Translations under genes and position numbers: made by a program
Notes under the pieces: model-generated
Databases searched by the model: none
The model's input: only the letters and a program-made list of their open reading frames with translations
Told to the model about the DNA's origin: nothing
Shown here: positions 22,725 to 31,978 of the stretch, piece by piece
Layout: the number at the start of each line of letters is the position of its first letter
How positions within the stretch are numbered: position 1 is the first letter of the stretch
Source of the DNA: Kutzneria kofuensis
GTDB lineage: Bacteria; Actinomycetota; Actinomycetes; Mycobacteriales; Pseudonocardiaceae
Length of the DNA: 64,000 nucleotides
Assembly (NCBI RefSeq): GCF_014203355.1
Contig: NZ_JACHIR010000001.1
Location: 1,054,001-1,118,000, forward strand
Direction of reading: 5' to 3'

Positions 22725-25410
22725 CCAACGCCCCTTCCAGCTCGCGGCGGGACGTGATGCCCAGCTTGGTGAAGACCTTGCGCAGGTGCCACTCGACCGT
22801 GCGCGGGCTGAGGAACAACACCGCCGCGATCTCGGGATTCGTCTTGCCGGCCACGGCCAGACGGGCGATCTGGGACTCCTGCGGGGTGAGCTCCTCCTCG
22901 TTGACGGGGCCGGTGCGTTTGCGGACGGTCTCGCCGGTGGCGGTGAGCTCACGGGCGGCGCGGGCGGCGAAGGACGCGGCGCCGCAGGCCTGAAACAGCT
23001 CGTGGGCGGGGCGGAGGTACGTGCGGGCGTCGGAGCGGCGGTTGCAGCGACGGAGCCACTCGCCGTAGAGGAGTTGGGCGCGGGCGACGAGAAAGCCGAG
23101 GCGGCCGGTGGAAAGGCGGGAGATGGCCTCCTCGTACTTGTCATCGGACGGGGAAACGAGCGCATCGGCGAGGGCCTGGGTGCCCAGGGCCCAGTCGGTG
23201 CCGGCGGAAAGGGTGTGTTCGGCGAGACGGTCGCGAGCCTCGGCGGCGACGGCGGTTTCGCCGGCGTGGGCGGCGGCCTCGACGAGCTCGCGGAGCGCCC
23301 AGTGGGTGACGGCGAGGTGCCCGGTGGCCTGCTGGGCGGCGGAGGCTGCGGCCGAGTAGCGGCCGAGGCCGTTGTTGAGCAGGGCACGGGCGTGGTGGGC
23401 CATGGCCGTCACGCGAGCCTCGCCACGCTCACCGGCATCCCGGCTGACGGATTCGATCAGCTCCAGCGCCGGCTTTTCCTCGCCCCGCAAGGAAACCAGG
23501 GTGAGGGCGGCGAACGGATCGCCGGCGAGGCCGGTGGCCTCCTGCATGGACCGGGCCTCGTCCAGCAACGCGGAGGCGTCGGCCAACCGAGCGTCGGCCA
23601 GCAGCGCGCCGGCGCGCAGGGTCAGCGTCGTCGGCAGGACGAAAAGCGCGCCGGCGCTACGAGCGGCGCCGACCGCCCACGCGGTGAGCCGATGCCACAC
23701 GGCGTCGTCCCACACCTCCTGCGCCACCGGCACGGTCAGCCACAGCAGGCCAAGGTCCTCGGTCAAAGCGCGGGTGAGCTGCGGCAACGCCGGCTCGTAG
23801 CCGTCCAGCGCCCACGTCGACAACCCGGTCAGCAGCAACCCGGCCGGATCGTCACCGGCGGGCAAGGCCCGGCCGGCTTCGGCGGCCGGGCGCAGGTCGT
23901 CGCCAGCATGCAGAGCAGCACCGAGCGCAGTCAGATACGTCTCCCGAGCGGCGACCAGATCGAGCCCTTCCAACCGCTGCGCGGCGGCGAGCAGCGGCGG
24001 TCCGGCGGCACGCCCCCGGTTGACGGCGAACGCGACCTGGGCCCGCAGCCGCTCCACGCCGGCCTGGTGCAGCGGCTCCAACGGCCCGAGTTCCGCAGCT
24101 GCCAACAACTCCGGCACCTTGCCCGGTTCCCCGGCGGCGAACCGGGCCTGCGCGGCGGCCAAGGCGCGGGCGGCGCGCGGCTTCGGGTCGGCGGTCAGCT
24201 CGGCGGCCCGTTCGAGGAACGCGGCGGCAGCGGCATGCCCGCCGCGAGCGCGGGCCCGATCGGCCGACTGCTCCAGCTCGGCGGCAACCTCCTCGTCCAG
24301 TCCGACCGCGGCGTGCGCCCGATGCCAGGCCCGCCGGTCGGGATCCTGCCGCGGATCGGTGACGTCGGCGAAGGCCTGATGCACCTCGCGCAGCTGGGCC
24401 GGTGTGGCGGACCGCCAGCTGGCCGACCGCACGAGCGGATGCCGGAACCGAACCCGGGCGCCGAGTTGGATCAGCTCGGCGGACTCGGCCGGCGCGGCGG
24501 CGTCCGGCCCGACCTTCAGTCGCTCCAACGCCCGCCACAGCAGCGGCACGTCACCGAGCGGCTCGACAGCGGCGGCGAGCAACAACATCTGCGTGTCCGC
24601 CGGCAGCTCCGCGATGCGCCGCTGGAAGCCCTGCTCGATCCGGTTGGCGATCGGCGACGCATTCCGCCCACCGAAGCCGAAGGCCAGCTCCGCCGGCGAG
24701 AGGCCGCGCGGAAGTTCCAGTAGCGCCAACGGGTTTCCGTGCGTATCGGCGACGATCCGGTCCCGGACCCGCGCGTCCACCGGCCCCGGCAGCACCGAGT
24801 CGAGCAGCACGCGGGCGTCCCCGTCCGGCAGCCCGTCGACCCGCAGTTCCGGCAACCCGCCGAGGAGTTCCTCGTCGCCGGGGCTGCGCGCGGCGAACAC
24901 CAGGGCGACGGATTCGGCGTCGAGTCGCCGCGCGACGAAGGTCAGGATCACCTCGGACATCCGGTCCAGCCACTGCACGTCGTCCACCACGCACAGCAGC
25001 GGCCGCTCCGCCGCCGCCTCGGCGAACAGGCCCAGCACCGCGAGCCCGATCAGCAGCACGTCCGGCGCGGGGCCGGAGCGCAGCCCGAAGCCGATCTCCA
25101 GCGCCTGCCGCTGCGGCTCGGGCAGCCGGTCGACGTGCCCCATCAGCGGCGCGCACAGCCGTTGCAGCGTGGCGTAGGCGATCTCGCTCTCGGGTTCGAC
25201 GCCGATCGCCCGCGAGACGCTGTCGCCGGGCATGGTGTCGGCCAGGTAGTCCAGCAGCGCGGTCTTGCCCGCGCCGGCCTCGCCCCGCAGCACCAGCACC
25301 CGGCTCCGCCCGCCGCGGACGTCCCGCAGCAGTCGGTCGAGGGTTTCCTGCTCGCGTCGTCGTCCCAGCAGCACGTCGGCGAGCCTACCCGGGCCCAGCA
25401 CCGTCCACAT
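22717..25410 (-). CDS. LAL-type LuxR regulator (AAA ATPase with LuxR HTH)
   Basis: Encodes about 897 residues. The N-terminal ATPase has Walker A GEAGAGKTA and Walker B LLCVVDDVQWLD, preceded by LLGRRREQETLDRLL as in large ATP-binding LuxR (LAL) regulators. A long TPR-like helical middle (about 350-820) is followed by a C-terminal LuxR helix-turn-helix (LTPQESQIARLAVAGKTNPEIAAVLFLSPRTVEWHLRKVFTKLG). These proteins activate secondary-metabolite or sugar genes upon ligand and ATP binding. The start was set at the ATG at 25410; an ATG at 25461 is possible. It follows a TetR gene. Target unknown. Confidence 0.9.
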   Translation of the reverse strand: MWTVLGPGRLADVLLGRRREQETLDRLLRDVRGGRSRVLVLRGEAGAGKTALLDYLADTMPGDSVSRAIGVEPESEIAYATLQRLCAPLMGHVDRLPEPQRQALEIGFGLRSGPAPDVLLIGLAVLGLFAEAAAERPLLCVVDDVQWLDRMSEVILTFVARRLDAESVALVFAARSPGDEELLGGLPELRVDGLPDGDARVLLDSVLPGPVDARVRDRIVADTHGNPLALLELPRGLSPAELAFGFGGRNASPIANRIEQGFQRRIAELPADTQMLLLAAAVEPLGDVPLLWRALERLKVGPDAAAPAESAELIQLGARVRFRHPLVRSASWRSATPAQLREVHQAFADVTDPRQDPDRRAWHRAHAAVGLDEEVAAELEQSADRARARGGHAAAAAFLERAAELTADPKPRAARALAAAQARFAAGEPGKVPELLAAAELGPLEPLHQAGVERLRAQVAFAVNRGRAAGPPLLAAAQRLEGLDLVAARETYLTALGAALHAGDDLRPAAEAGRALPAGDDPAGLLLTGLSTWALDGYEPALPQLTRALTEDLGLLWLTVPVAQEVWDDAVWHRLTAWAVGAARSAGALFVLPTTLTLRAGALLADARLADASALLDEARSMQEATGLAGDPFAALTLVSLRGEEKPALELIESVSRDAGERGEARVTAMAHHARALLNNGLGRYSAAASAAQQATGHLAVTHWALRELVEAAAHAGETAVAAEARDRLAEHTLSAGTDWALGTQALADALVSPSDDKYEEAISRLSTGRLGFLVARAQLLYGEWLRRCNRRSDARTYLRPAHELFQACGAASFAARAARELTATGETVRKRTGPVNEEELTPQESQIARLAVAGKTNPEIAAVLFLSPRTVEWHLRKVFTKLGITSRRELEGALAT

Positions 25411-25490
25411 GCGACCGAAAACTGGCGGGATCCGTGGGATCTTCTGTACTTGCGGGTCCATTTTTCGCGACGTTGGCCGGAGGCATGGAT

Positions 25491-26099
25491 TCAGTGCTTT
25501 CCGCTCGGCCGCAACTGGGCCCCGCGCAGGTGATCGAGGCAGAAGTCCAGCGCCGCCTCGAGATGTCGCGCCGAGCCCGTCGTCATCAGGATCACCACGC
25601 CGCCCTGGATCGCGGCGATCACGGCGGACGCCGCGGATGGGGCGTCGAGTTCCGGGTCGATCTCGCCGAGGTCCTGCATCTGTCGGATGCCGATCTCGAC
25701 CTGGCGCTGCCACTGCACGAACAGCTGCCGGGTCACCTCCTGCGCGGCCGGGGTGCGCCGGTCGATCTCCGTGATCAACGCCCCCAGGGGGCAGTTCACC
25801 CCCAGCCGGCGGTAGCGGTCGACAACGACGTCGCGCCACCGCCGCCAGGCCTCCCATGACGTCAGTTCGCTCAGGTAGGGCTGCTGGTCCTCGATCACGC
25901 GGTCGGCTTCGCGCTGGGCCACCGCGAGCAGCAGTTGCTCCCGCCCCTCGGGGAAGTAGTGGAACAGCTGGCTCTTGCCGGTGTTGCTGCGGCGGCCGAT
26001 GTCGTCCAGGGTCACGTTGCCGATGCCGCGCTCACGGATCTCCGTGGCCGCGGCCTCGATGATCCGCTGCCTCGTCGCGGAGCCCTTTTTCGTCAGCAC
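25491..26099 (-). CDS. TetR/AcrR-family regulator
   Basis: Encodes about 202 residues with the TetR N-terminal helix-turn-helix (TRQRIIEAAATEIRERGIGNVTLDDIGRRSNTGKSQLFHYFPEGREQLL) and a ligand-binding C-terminal domain containing VNCPLGALITEI, typical of the TetR_C group related to YcdC/RutR-like repressors. The GTG at 26099 lies 7 bases after TACATT, a leaderless arrangement; a longer ATG frame to 26141 was not preferred. It probably represses itself and a neighbour such as the membrane protein gene just upstream or the LAL regulator downstream. Confidence 0.88.
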   Translation of the reverse strand: MLTKKGSATRQRIIEAAATEIRERGIGNVTLDDIGRRSNTGKSQLFHYFPEGREQLLLAVAQREADRVIEDQQPYLSELTSWEAWRRWRDVVVDRYRRLGVNCPLGALITEIDRRTPAAQEVTRQLFVQWQRQVEIGIRQMQDLGEIDPELDAPSAASAVIAAIQGGVVILMTTGSARHLEAALDFCLDHLRGAQLRPSGKH

Positions 26100-26127
26100 G
26101 GTATCGAATGTACCGCTCGGTCCAGTC

Positions 26128-26661
26128 TCAGGCGGCCACACGGGCCCGGCGGGCCTTCCAGGCCAGGATGCCGGCCTGGACCACGAAGAACGTGCCGCCG
26201 GCGGCGGTGTACATGATCAGCGCGGTCAGCGAGGGGTTGTCGCCGAGGGCGACCGGCAGATAGCTCCCGCCGGCGATCACCGACAGCGTGCCGGCGATGA
26301 GCAGCGGCCACTGCCGTCCCAGCTCCGGGCCTCGGCGGCGCAGGGCGGCGACGAGCTGCGCGAGGCCGGACACGATCGCCCACAGGCCGAAGACGAACAG
26401 CACCGGGCCGACGCCGCTGAGGGCAGCGAACCCCAACCCGACCGCCGCCGCGCCGCTCAACGCGGTGTTGAACACCTGCAGTTTGCGGCCCAGGGTGCCG
26501 GCGCGGACGTCAAGCAGCGTGGCCACGACGTCGATCAGCGGGTAGATCACCAGCAGCGCGATGACGAGACTGCTCAGCGGCGTGTGCACCAGGGCGAACG
26601 CGGCGGACCAGGCCAGCGCGACCAGGCCGCGGACGAGGTAGATGCGACGGAGGGAGGACAT
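26128..26661 (-). CDS. DUF308-like membrane protein
   Basis: Encodes 177 residues with about six hydrophobic helices arranged as paired hairpins, e.g. YLVRGLVALAWSAAFALV, LSSLVIALLVIYPLIDVVATLLD, LSGAAAVGLGFAALSGVGPVLFVFGLWAIVSGLAQLVAAL and PLLIAGTLSVIAGGSYL. The RG...W and GLWAIVSG patterns resemble DUF308/HdeD-like proteins involved in acid or envelope stress. It is transcribed toward the TetR gene with a 28-bp gap and is a likely target of that repressor. Function is not established. Confidence 0.72.
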   Translation of the reverse strand: MSSLRRIYLVRGLVALAWSAAFALVHTPLSSLVIALLVIYPLIDVVATLLDVRAGTLGRKLQVFNTALSGAAAVGLGFAALSGVGPVLFVFGLWAIVSGLAQLVAALRRRGPELGRQWPLLIAGTLSVIAGGSYLPVALGDNPSLTALIMYTAAGGTFFVVQAGILAWKARRARVAA

Positions 26662-26741
26662 CGGTAGGACCCCTTTCGACCAGGCGATCGGTTACGGGAA
26701 CCACCTTCGCCGCCAAAGTGGCCCGCTCGCCCCCGGGACGG

Positions 26742-28451
26742 TCACTGGTGCGCCCCCTGGGGTTGCGCCAGCCGGCCGTCGGCCACCACCAGCACCCGGT
26801 CGGCGATGGCCGTCAGCCGTGGGTCGTGGGTGATCAAGATAGTCGTCCTCCCGGCGGTCAGCCGCCGCAGCGGCTTGATCAGGCGGTCGACGGCCTCGGC
26901 GTCGAGGCCGGCCGTCGGCTCGTCGAGCACGAGCACCGGGGCGTTGGCCACCATGGCCCGGGCGATCGCGACCCGCTGCCGCTGCCCGCCGGACAGGCCG
27001 TGGCCGTGTTGCCCGATGACGGTGTCGTAACCGTTCGCCAGCTCGGTGACGAACCCGTGCGCGTCGGCGGCGATCGCCGCGTCGACGATGTCCCGGTCGG
27101 TGGCCGTGGCCGAGCCGTAGGCGATGTTGTCCCGGATCGTGCCGTGGAACATCAGGGTCTCCTGTTGCACCAGGGCGACGTTGCGGCGCAACGACTCCAG
27201 GGTCAGCCGACGCAGATCCACGCCGTCGAGGGAGATCGTGCCGGTGTCGGGGTCGTAGAAGCGCAACAGCAGCTTGGCGATGGTGGACTTGCCGGCCCCA
27301 CTGGCGCCGGTGACCGCCACCAGCTCGCCGGGCCGGACGTCCACTGTGAACTGGTCGATTGCCGGCCGGATCGCTTCCGGGTAGGCAAAACTCACTGATC
27401 GCAGCCGCACGTGTCCCGTGGCCCGGGCCAGCGCACAAGCATCCGGGGCATCGGCCAGCGGCGGTTCCGCGTCCAGCAGCTCGACGATCCGCTCCGAGCC
27501 GGTGGTGGCCGCGGACACCATCACCCGCAGCTGGCCGAGTTGTTGCAGCGGCCCGTAGATGTACGTGAGGATCGCGGCGAACCCCAGCACGCCGCCCAGG
27601 CTGAGCCGGCCGGTGGCGACCTCCCAGGTGCCCAGCGCGACGACGCCGAGCACGCACGCCGTCTCCGCGATGTGCACGACCGGCGCGTAACACGCGCCCA
27701 GCCGGGCGATCGACAGGTTGGCCCCGAGCATCCGGGTTCCGGCCGCGAGCAGGCGCTTCTCCTCGGTCTCCTGCCGGTTGTACGCCTGCACCACGGCGAC
27801 ATTGGCGAGGTTCTCCTCGATGATCGCCGTGATGTCGCCGTTCAGGGCACGCCGCTCCCGCGACCGGTCGTTGATGCGACGGGCGAACCGTCGGGTGATC
27901 GCCGCGAAGATCGGCGCGACGACGAAGGCCGCCAGCGCGAGCTCCCAGTTCAGGTAGAGCGCATAGCCGGCGAAGAACACCGCGCTGAACAGCGCGGTCA
28001 CCGCCTGCACCAGGCCGGAGCTGACGAACCGCTCCACGGTGTCGATGTCGTCGGTGAGCCGGGCGATCAGGTCGCCGAGCCGGCGCCGCTCGAAGAAGTC
28101 CGGCGTCAACCGCTGGAGGTGCCCGAAGACCTTGGTACGCAACCGAAGCAGGAACCGCTCGCCGGACCTGGCGGTCAGGTACTCGCCGCCGAACACGAAC
28201 AGGCCGGACAGCACCGCGACCCCGGCCCAGACGCCCGCGGGCAGCCAGAACGCCGCGAGGTCACCCGACTTGAGCGAACTGTCCACAATGGTCGCGAACA
28301 TGGTGACCGCGACCGAGTCGCAGGCGGCCGCGCCGACCAGCAGCAGGCCGCCGGCCGCGAGCCACCGCCGGTCGTGCCGGGTGAGCGGCCAGAACCGGCG
28401 GAACACCGCCCGCGTCGACAGCACCGGCGTGGTGGAATCCACTGTGCACAC
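26742..28451 (-). CDS. ABC exporter, fused permease and ATPase
   Basis: Encodes about 569 residues. An N-terminal six-helix exporter domain (about 30-310) precedes an ATPase with Walker [11 protein letters not shown]-loop QQETLMF, signature LSGGQ, Walker B VLVLDEPT and H-loop ITHD. This is the homodimeric exporter type that moves peptides, lipids or drugs out of the cell; there is no C39 leader-peptidase domain. GTG at 28451 was chosen; another GTG lies at 28442. It is directly downstream of the 39-residue Pro-Arg peptide gene, with a hairpin between them, so partial readthrough would couple the two. Export of that peptide is inference. Confidence 0.9.
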   Translation of the reverse strand: MCTVDSTTPVLSTRAVFRRFWPLTRHDRRWLAAGGLLLVGAAACDSVAVTMFATIVDSSLKSGDLAAFWLPAGVWAGVAVLSGLFVFGGEYLTARSGERFLLRLRTKVFGHLQRLTPDFFERRRLGDLIARLTDDIDTVERFVSSGLVQAVTALFSAVFFAGYALYLNWELALAAFVVAPIFAAITRRFARRINDRSRERRALNGDITAIIEENLANVAVVQAYNRQETEEKRLLAAGTRMLGANLSIARLGACYAPVVHIAETACVLGVVALGTWEVATGRLSLGGVLGFAAILTYIYGPLQQLGQLRVMVSAATTGSERIVELLDAEPPLADAPDACALARATGHVRLRSVSFAYPEAIRPAIDQFTVDVRPGELVAVTGASGAGKSTIAKLLLRFYDPDTGTISLDGVDLRRLTLESLRRNVALVQQETLMFHGTIRDNIAYGSATATDRDIVDAAIAADAHGFVTELANGYDTVIGQHGHGLSGGQRQRVAIARAMVANAPVLVLDEPTAGLDAEAVDRLIKPLRRLTAGRTTILITHDPRLTAIADRVLVVADGRLAQPQGAHQ

Positions 28452-28467
28452 TCCGTTTCGGACGGGC

Positions 28468-28500
28468 GACGGGCCCGCGGCGGTGTGCCGCGGGCCCGTC
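28468..28500 (-). terminator. Attenuator-like hairpin between peptide and ABC genes
   Basis: A perfect 13-bp GC stem (GACGGGCCCGCGG at 28468-28480 with 28488-28500) and a 7-base loop lies 7 bases after the peptide stop and 17 bases before the ABC transporter start. No U-run follows, so partial readthrough is plausible. Confidence 0.65.
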
Positions 28501-28507
28501 GGCCAGG

Positions 28508-28627
28508 TCAGCGCTGGTAGTTGCGCGGCCGGACCTCGACACGCGGGGTGACGCGGGGCACGACCACGATGCGCGGCGTGACCCACTGGCGCGGGATGTC
28601 GTACTGGCGGGGAGTGGTGTCAGCCAT
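28508..28627 (-). CDS. 39-residue Pro-Arg repeat peptide
   Basis: An ATG preceded by AGAGGTG at 6 bases encodes 39 residues starting MADTTPRQYD. PR pairs occur at residues 6-7, 12-13, 18-19, 24-25, 28-29 and 34-35, so the peptide is a near-perfect hexamer repeat of the form xPRxxx with beta-branched residues between. It is basic, has no Cys or signal peptide, and ends NYQR. A stem-loop follows, then an ABC exporter gene; a two-component system is divergent. The composition recalls proline-arginine-rich antimicrobial peptides and also fits an unmodified or RiPP-type secreted peptide. No known family is recognised. Confidence 0.7.
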   Translation of the reverse strand: MADTTPRQYDIPRQWVTPRIVVVPRVTPRVEVRPRNYQR

Positions 28628-28783
28628 GACTACACCTCTTTCTTGTCGGTTCGCCCACCGGCGGCGGGCACGGGGACAACGTTAGGGAAGCTCCCGTTTC
28701 ACCGGCGTCTCTCCGCGTCGATATGCGGATGAAACAAGTGTTGTGCGAGGGTGAGTCCGAAAACGACGGTGCGGAGGTCGAAG

Positions 28784-29452
28784 ATGCGCGTGCTCGTGGC
28801 CGAGGACGAACCCGTGCTGGCGGCCTTCATCGCCGAGGGCCTGAGACAGCAGGCGATGGCGGTCGACATCGCCCACGACGGGCTGACCGCGGCGCAGAAG
28901 CTGGCCGCCGACGAGTACGACGTGGTCGTGCTGGACCGGGACCTGCCCGGCCAGCACGGCGACGACGTGTGTCGGGAGATCGTCGCCGACGGGCTGCGGG
29001 CCCGGGTCCTGATGCTCACGGCGATGGGTGACGTGCGGGAACGTGTTGCCGGGCTTCGGCTCGGCGCCGACGACTACCTGGCCAAACCGTTCGACTTCGA
29101 CGAGCTCGTGGCCCGCATCGACGCCCTCGGCCGGCGCGCCCGGCCGGCCGTGCCGCCGGTGATGCGGCACGGCGACATCGAGCTGAACACCGCGCTGCGC
29201 CAGGTTCTCCAGAACGGCCGCTACGTTTCGTTGTCCGGCAAGGAGTTCGGCGTCCTGCACGCGCTGATGGCCGCCGACGGAGCCGTGGTCAGCGCCGAGG
29301 AGCTGCTCAGCGGCGTGTGGGACGAGAACGCCGACCCGTTCACCAACGCCGTCCGCATCACCATGTCGCGGCTGCGGGCCAAGCTCGACGACCCGCAGGT
29401 GATCGAGACCGTCGCCGGCGCGGGATATCGGCTGCGCAGGGAAACCCCATGA
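28784..29452 (+). CDS. OmpR/PhoB-family response regulator
   Basis: Encodes 222 residues. The receiver domain has the acidic pocket (VAEDE), phosphorylation Asp in VVLDRDLPG, Thr in LMLTAMG and Lys in LAKPF; the C-terminal winged helix (about 130-222) has the ITMSRLRAKLDDPQVIETVAGAGYRL recognition region. ATG at 28784 follows GGAGGTCG. It overlaps the kinase gene by ATGA. The pair is divergent from the Pro-Arg peptide and ABC exporter genes and may control them; this is positional inference. Confidence 0.93.
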   Translation: MRVLVAEDEPVLAAFIAEGLRQQAMAVDIAHDGLTAAQKLAADEYDVVVLDRDLPGQHGDDVCREIVADGLRARVLMLTAMGDVRERVAGLRLGADDYLAKPFDFDELVARIDALGRRARPAVPPVMRHGDIELNTALRQVLQNGRYVSLSGKEFGVLHALMAADGAVVSAEELLSGVWDENADPFTNAVRITMSRLRAKLDDPQVIETVAGAGYRLRRETP

Positions 29453-30570
29453 GACGTATCGCGCTGCGGACCCGGCTGACGATCATCCACACCGGACTGT
29501 TCCTGCTCGCCAGCCTGATCGTCGTCGGCCTGATCTACTGGCAGAACCGGCAGCGCATCCTGGGGCTGCGCGACCAGGTGTCCCCACGGATCATCTCGGC
29601 CCCGAACGCCGTGCCGCGGATGTACACCGACCAGGTCTTCGGTGACGTGCTGGCCGGCCTGCTCCTGCAGTCCCTGCTGACGTTCCTGGCGCTGGGCGCG
29701 GTCGCCGGGGTGCTCGGCTGGTGGCTGAGCGGGCGGGTGCTGCGCCGCGTGCACGCGATGACCGCGCAGGCGCAGCGGATCTCCACCGCCAACCTGCACG
29801 AGCGGATCGCGCTGGACGGGCCGCAGGACGAGCTCAAGGAGCTCGCGGACACGTTCAACGGGCTGCTGGCCCGGCTCGACGACGCGTTCCAGGTGCAGGG
29901 CCGCTTCATCGCCAACGCCTCGCACGAGCTGCGCACTCCGCTGGCCGTGACGCGTACCGTGATCCAGGTCGGGCTCTCGTCCACGGAGCCGGACCGGGTG
30001 CGGCGGGCGAAGGAGGAGTTGTTGCGCAGCAACGACCGTTCCATCGCGTTGATCAACGGCCTGCTCCAGCTCGCCCGCGGCGAGCGGGAACTCGAACGCC
30101 ACGACCGGGTCCGGCTGGACACCGTCGTCGAGAACGCCGTCGAGGAAACCGATGCTCCGTCCGATGTGACGATCGACGTGCACACCGAGCCGTGTGAGGT
30201 GCTGGGCGACGAGTTGCTGCTGAGCCAGGTTTTCCGCAACCTGCTCGACAACGCCGCCCGCTACAACGTTCCCGGCGGCAGCGTGTCGATCCGGGTGACC
30301 GCCCATGGGCAGTTGACCGTTTCCAACACCGGTCCGGTCGTGCCGGCCGACGAGGTGGCGCTGCTGTTCGAGCCGTTCCACCGGGCGACGGACGCCAAGG
30401 ACGGCGTCGGGCTCGGTCTGTCCATCGTGCGGGCCATCGCCGCCGCCCACGGCGGGCGAGTCGCCGCCCGGCCCCGACCGGACGGCGGACTCGTCGTCAC
30501 CGTGGAGATCCCGCTCAGTGGAACAGCGACTGGCCGGAGACCGACCGCGTCGAGCCGTCCTTCAACGTGA
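29449..30570 (+). CDS. Sensor histidine kinase
   Basis: Encodes about 373 residues. Two membrane helices (about 12-32 and 70-92) flank a short extracytoplasmic loop of about 40 residues, followed by a HAMP domain, the H-box SHELRTPLAVTRT with the phospho-accepting His, the N-box NLLDNAARYN and the G-box GLGLSIVRAIAAAHGG. The final 18 residues (GTATGRRPTASSRPST) look non-conserved and are antisense to a small convergent gene, so the frame may simply lack an earlier stop. It phosphorylates the response regulator encoded just upstream. The short sensor loop is typical of kinases that sense cell-wall-active peptides with an ABC partner. Confidence 0.92.
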   Translation: MRRIALRTRLTIIHTGLFLLASLIVVGLIYWQNRQRILGLRDQVSPRIISAPNAVPRMYTDQVFGDVLAGLLLQSLLTFLALGAVAGVLGWWLSGRVLRRVHAMTAQAQRISTANLHERIALDGPQDELKELADTFNGLLARLDDAFQVQGRFIANASHELRTPLAVTRTVIQVGLSSTEPDRVRRAKEELLRSNDRSIALINGLLQLARGERELERHDRVRLDTVVENAVEETDAPSDVTIDVHTEPCEVLGDELLLSQVFRNLLDNAARYNVPGGSVSIRVTAHGQLTVSNTGPVVPADEVALLFEPFHRATDAKDGVGLGLSIVRAIAAAHGGRVAARPRPDGGLVVTVEIPLSGTATGRRPTASSRPST

Positions 30571-30643
30571 TCGTGGTGTTGCCGGCCGCCGTCGACCAGG
30601 CCTCGGTGGTCGGCTTCGACGCCGGCCCCGGCTCGACGATCAC
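30515..30643 (-). CDS. 42-residue protein coupled to the patatin gene
   Basis: A GTG overlaps the patatin stop as GTGA and opens a 42-residue frame ending with the strand-like TITLKDGSTRSVSGQSLFH. The sequence is not low complexity and has high GC at third positions, so it looks genuinely coding. It overlaps the 3' end of the histidine-kinase gene by 56 bp on the opposite strand. No family is recognised. Confidence 0.5.
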   Translation of the reverse strand: MIVEPGPASKPTTEAWSTAAGNTTITLKDGSTRSVSGQSLFH

Positions 30644-31593
30644 CCGTTCATCTTGTCCAGGAAGGCTTTCCCCGCGGCCAGGCCGCGGTCGAACAACAGC
30701 TGCGCCTGCTCCCTGGTCATGCCGAAATCCATCGACGAGACCTCGGTGGTGTCCACGGCGATCGTGCGCCGGCCGATGCCCTCGTCGTCGAGGTGGTACT
30801 GGTTGTTCGACACCGACAGGAACGTGTCGATCATGCCCTTGGCCTCCCCGAGCGCGGAGGTGATCGGCTTGTCCACGAACGGCGGCGTGGCGCTGATCCG
30901 GACCGCCCAGGTCGGCCAGCGGGGAGCGCGGCCGTCGTTGCGGTCGAACAGGGTCACCGGGAAGTTGGCCAGCAGCCCGCCGTCCACCCACGTGACCTGA
31001 TCGCCCTTGCCGGTGGTGAACTGGTAGGGCCGGAAGAAGAACGGGTACGACATCGAGGCCCGCACGGCGTCGACGATCCGCTGCTCGCCGGCCGGCTGGT
31101 CGTACTGGTCGTAGTCCCACGGCAGCCGCACCAGCACCTGACGGGACAGGTCGGTCGCCGCGACGACCAGCGAATAGGCCTGGTACTCGTACATCGAGCC
31201 GTCCGGGTCGTCGAGCCGGAGATCGCCGAAGGTCGTCACGCCGACGGCCTGCAGCAGCGGTTCGAGCCACTCGTACAGGTAGTCCCCGCTGTACATCCCG
31301 TCGTGCAGCAGGAGTTCGATGCCGCGCCCCACGTTTCCGGCGACTCGCTCCAGCACCGTGTCGTCCTTGAACGCGGCGTACTCCATCTCCCGCATCACGG
31401 GCTCCAGCTTGTGCAGGTCCTCCCCCGCCCGCTGGTACGCCGCGACCAGCGCGGCGACGATCGCCCCCGCGCTGGTGCCGGCGATCCGGTGGAACCGGTA
31501 TCCCGCGTCGTACAACGGAAGTATCGCGCCGAGCGCCGCGATTCCCTTGACGCCACCGCCCTGGACGACCAGGTCGACGTTCTTGGTCGCCAT
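30640..31593 (-). CDS. Patatin-like phospholipase
   Basis: Encodes 317 residues. The patatin motifs are GGGVKGIAALG (oxyanion glycine loop, about 12-22), the nucleophile elbow GTSAG with catalytic Ser (about residues 39-43) and the DGG motif of the catalytic Asp (WVDGGLLANFPV). Such enzymes hydrolyse phospholipids or acyl esters. There is no signal peptide, so it should act in the cytoplasm or at the inner membrane face. It lies between two very small genes on the same strand, with a 3-bp gap and a 4-bp overlap, forming a three-cistron unit. Confidence 0.92.
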   Translation of the reverse strand: MATKNVDLVVQGGGVKGIAALGAILPLYDAGYRFHRIAGTSAGAIVAALVAAYQRAGEDLHKLEPVMREMEYAAFKDDTVLERVAGNVGRGIELLLHDGMYSGDYLYEWLEPLLQAVGVTTFGDLRLDDPDGSMYEYQAYSLVVAATDLSRQVLVRLPWDYDQYDQPAGEQRIVDAVRASMSYPFFFRPYQFTTGKGDQVTWVDGGLLANFPVTLFDRNDGRAPRWPTWAVRISATPPFVDKPITSALGEAKGMIDTFLSVSNNQYHLDDEGIGRRTIAVDTTEVSSMDFGMTREQAQLLFDRGLAAGKAFLDKMNG

Positions 31594-31596
31594 GGC

Positions 31597-31758
31597 TCAG
31601 CCCACCGCGCAGCGGTAGGGGATCCGGGCGAGAACCTCACCGGTTCCCTGCATGGGTAGGGAATTCGTGGTGCCGGTGGTGTTCGGGTCGGGCACGGTGA
31701 CCAGATTGAGGTGCCCGGCGACGAACGCCAGGCGCGAGCTCTCAGCGGGTAGTCGCAT
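31597..31758 (-). CDS. 53-residue hypothetical protein upstream of patatin
   Basis: The frame from ATG 31758 to TGA, three bases before the patatin ATG, encodes 53 residues beginning MRLPAESSRLAFVAGHLNLV and ending RIPYRCAVG. Most third codon positions are G or C, which supports coding. Spacing to patatin suggests translational coupling. The ribosome site is weak, and the ATG could be preceded by a leaderless promoter. No domain is recognised. Confidence 0.5.
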   Translation of the reverse strand: MRLPAESSRLAFVAGHLNLVTVPDPNTTGTTNSLPMQGTGEVLARIPYRCAVG

Positions 31759-31978
31759 GCGCGCAATCGCACAGACCGGCGCGGCGGCCGGTCAAGGATC
31801 GCCGTGATCGGTCGCGGAAACAGACCGGAAACCGTGCGCGTTCGGTCCGGGTGCGTGCCCCGGCCGGCCGGTATCCCCGAGACCCGTGCCCCGCACCGGC
31901 CTAGACTGTCGTACCGGATCGTCGACATCGTGGCCAGGACGGATCCGGCCGCTGACCGGACGCGAGGGAGGACGCGGG

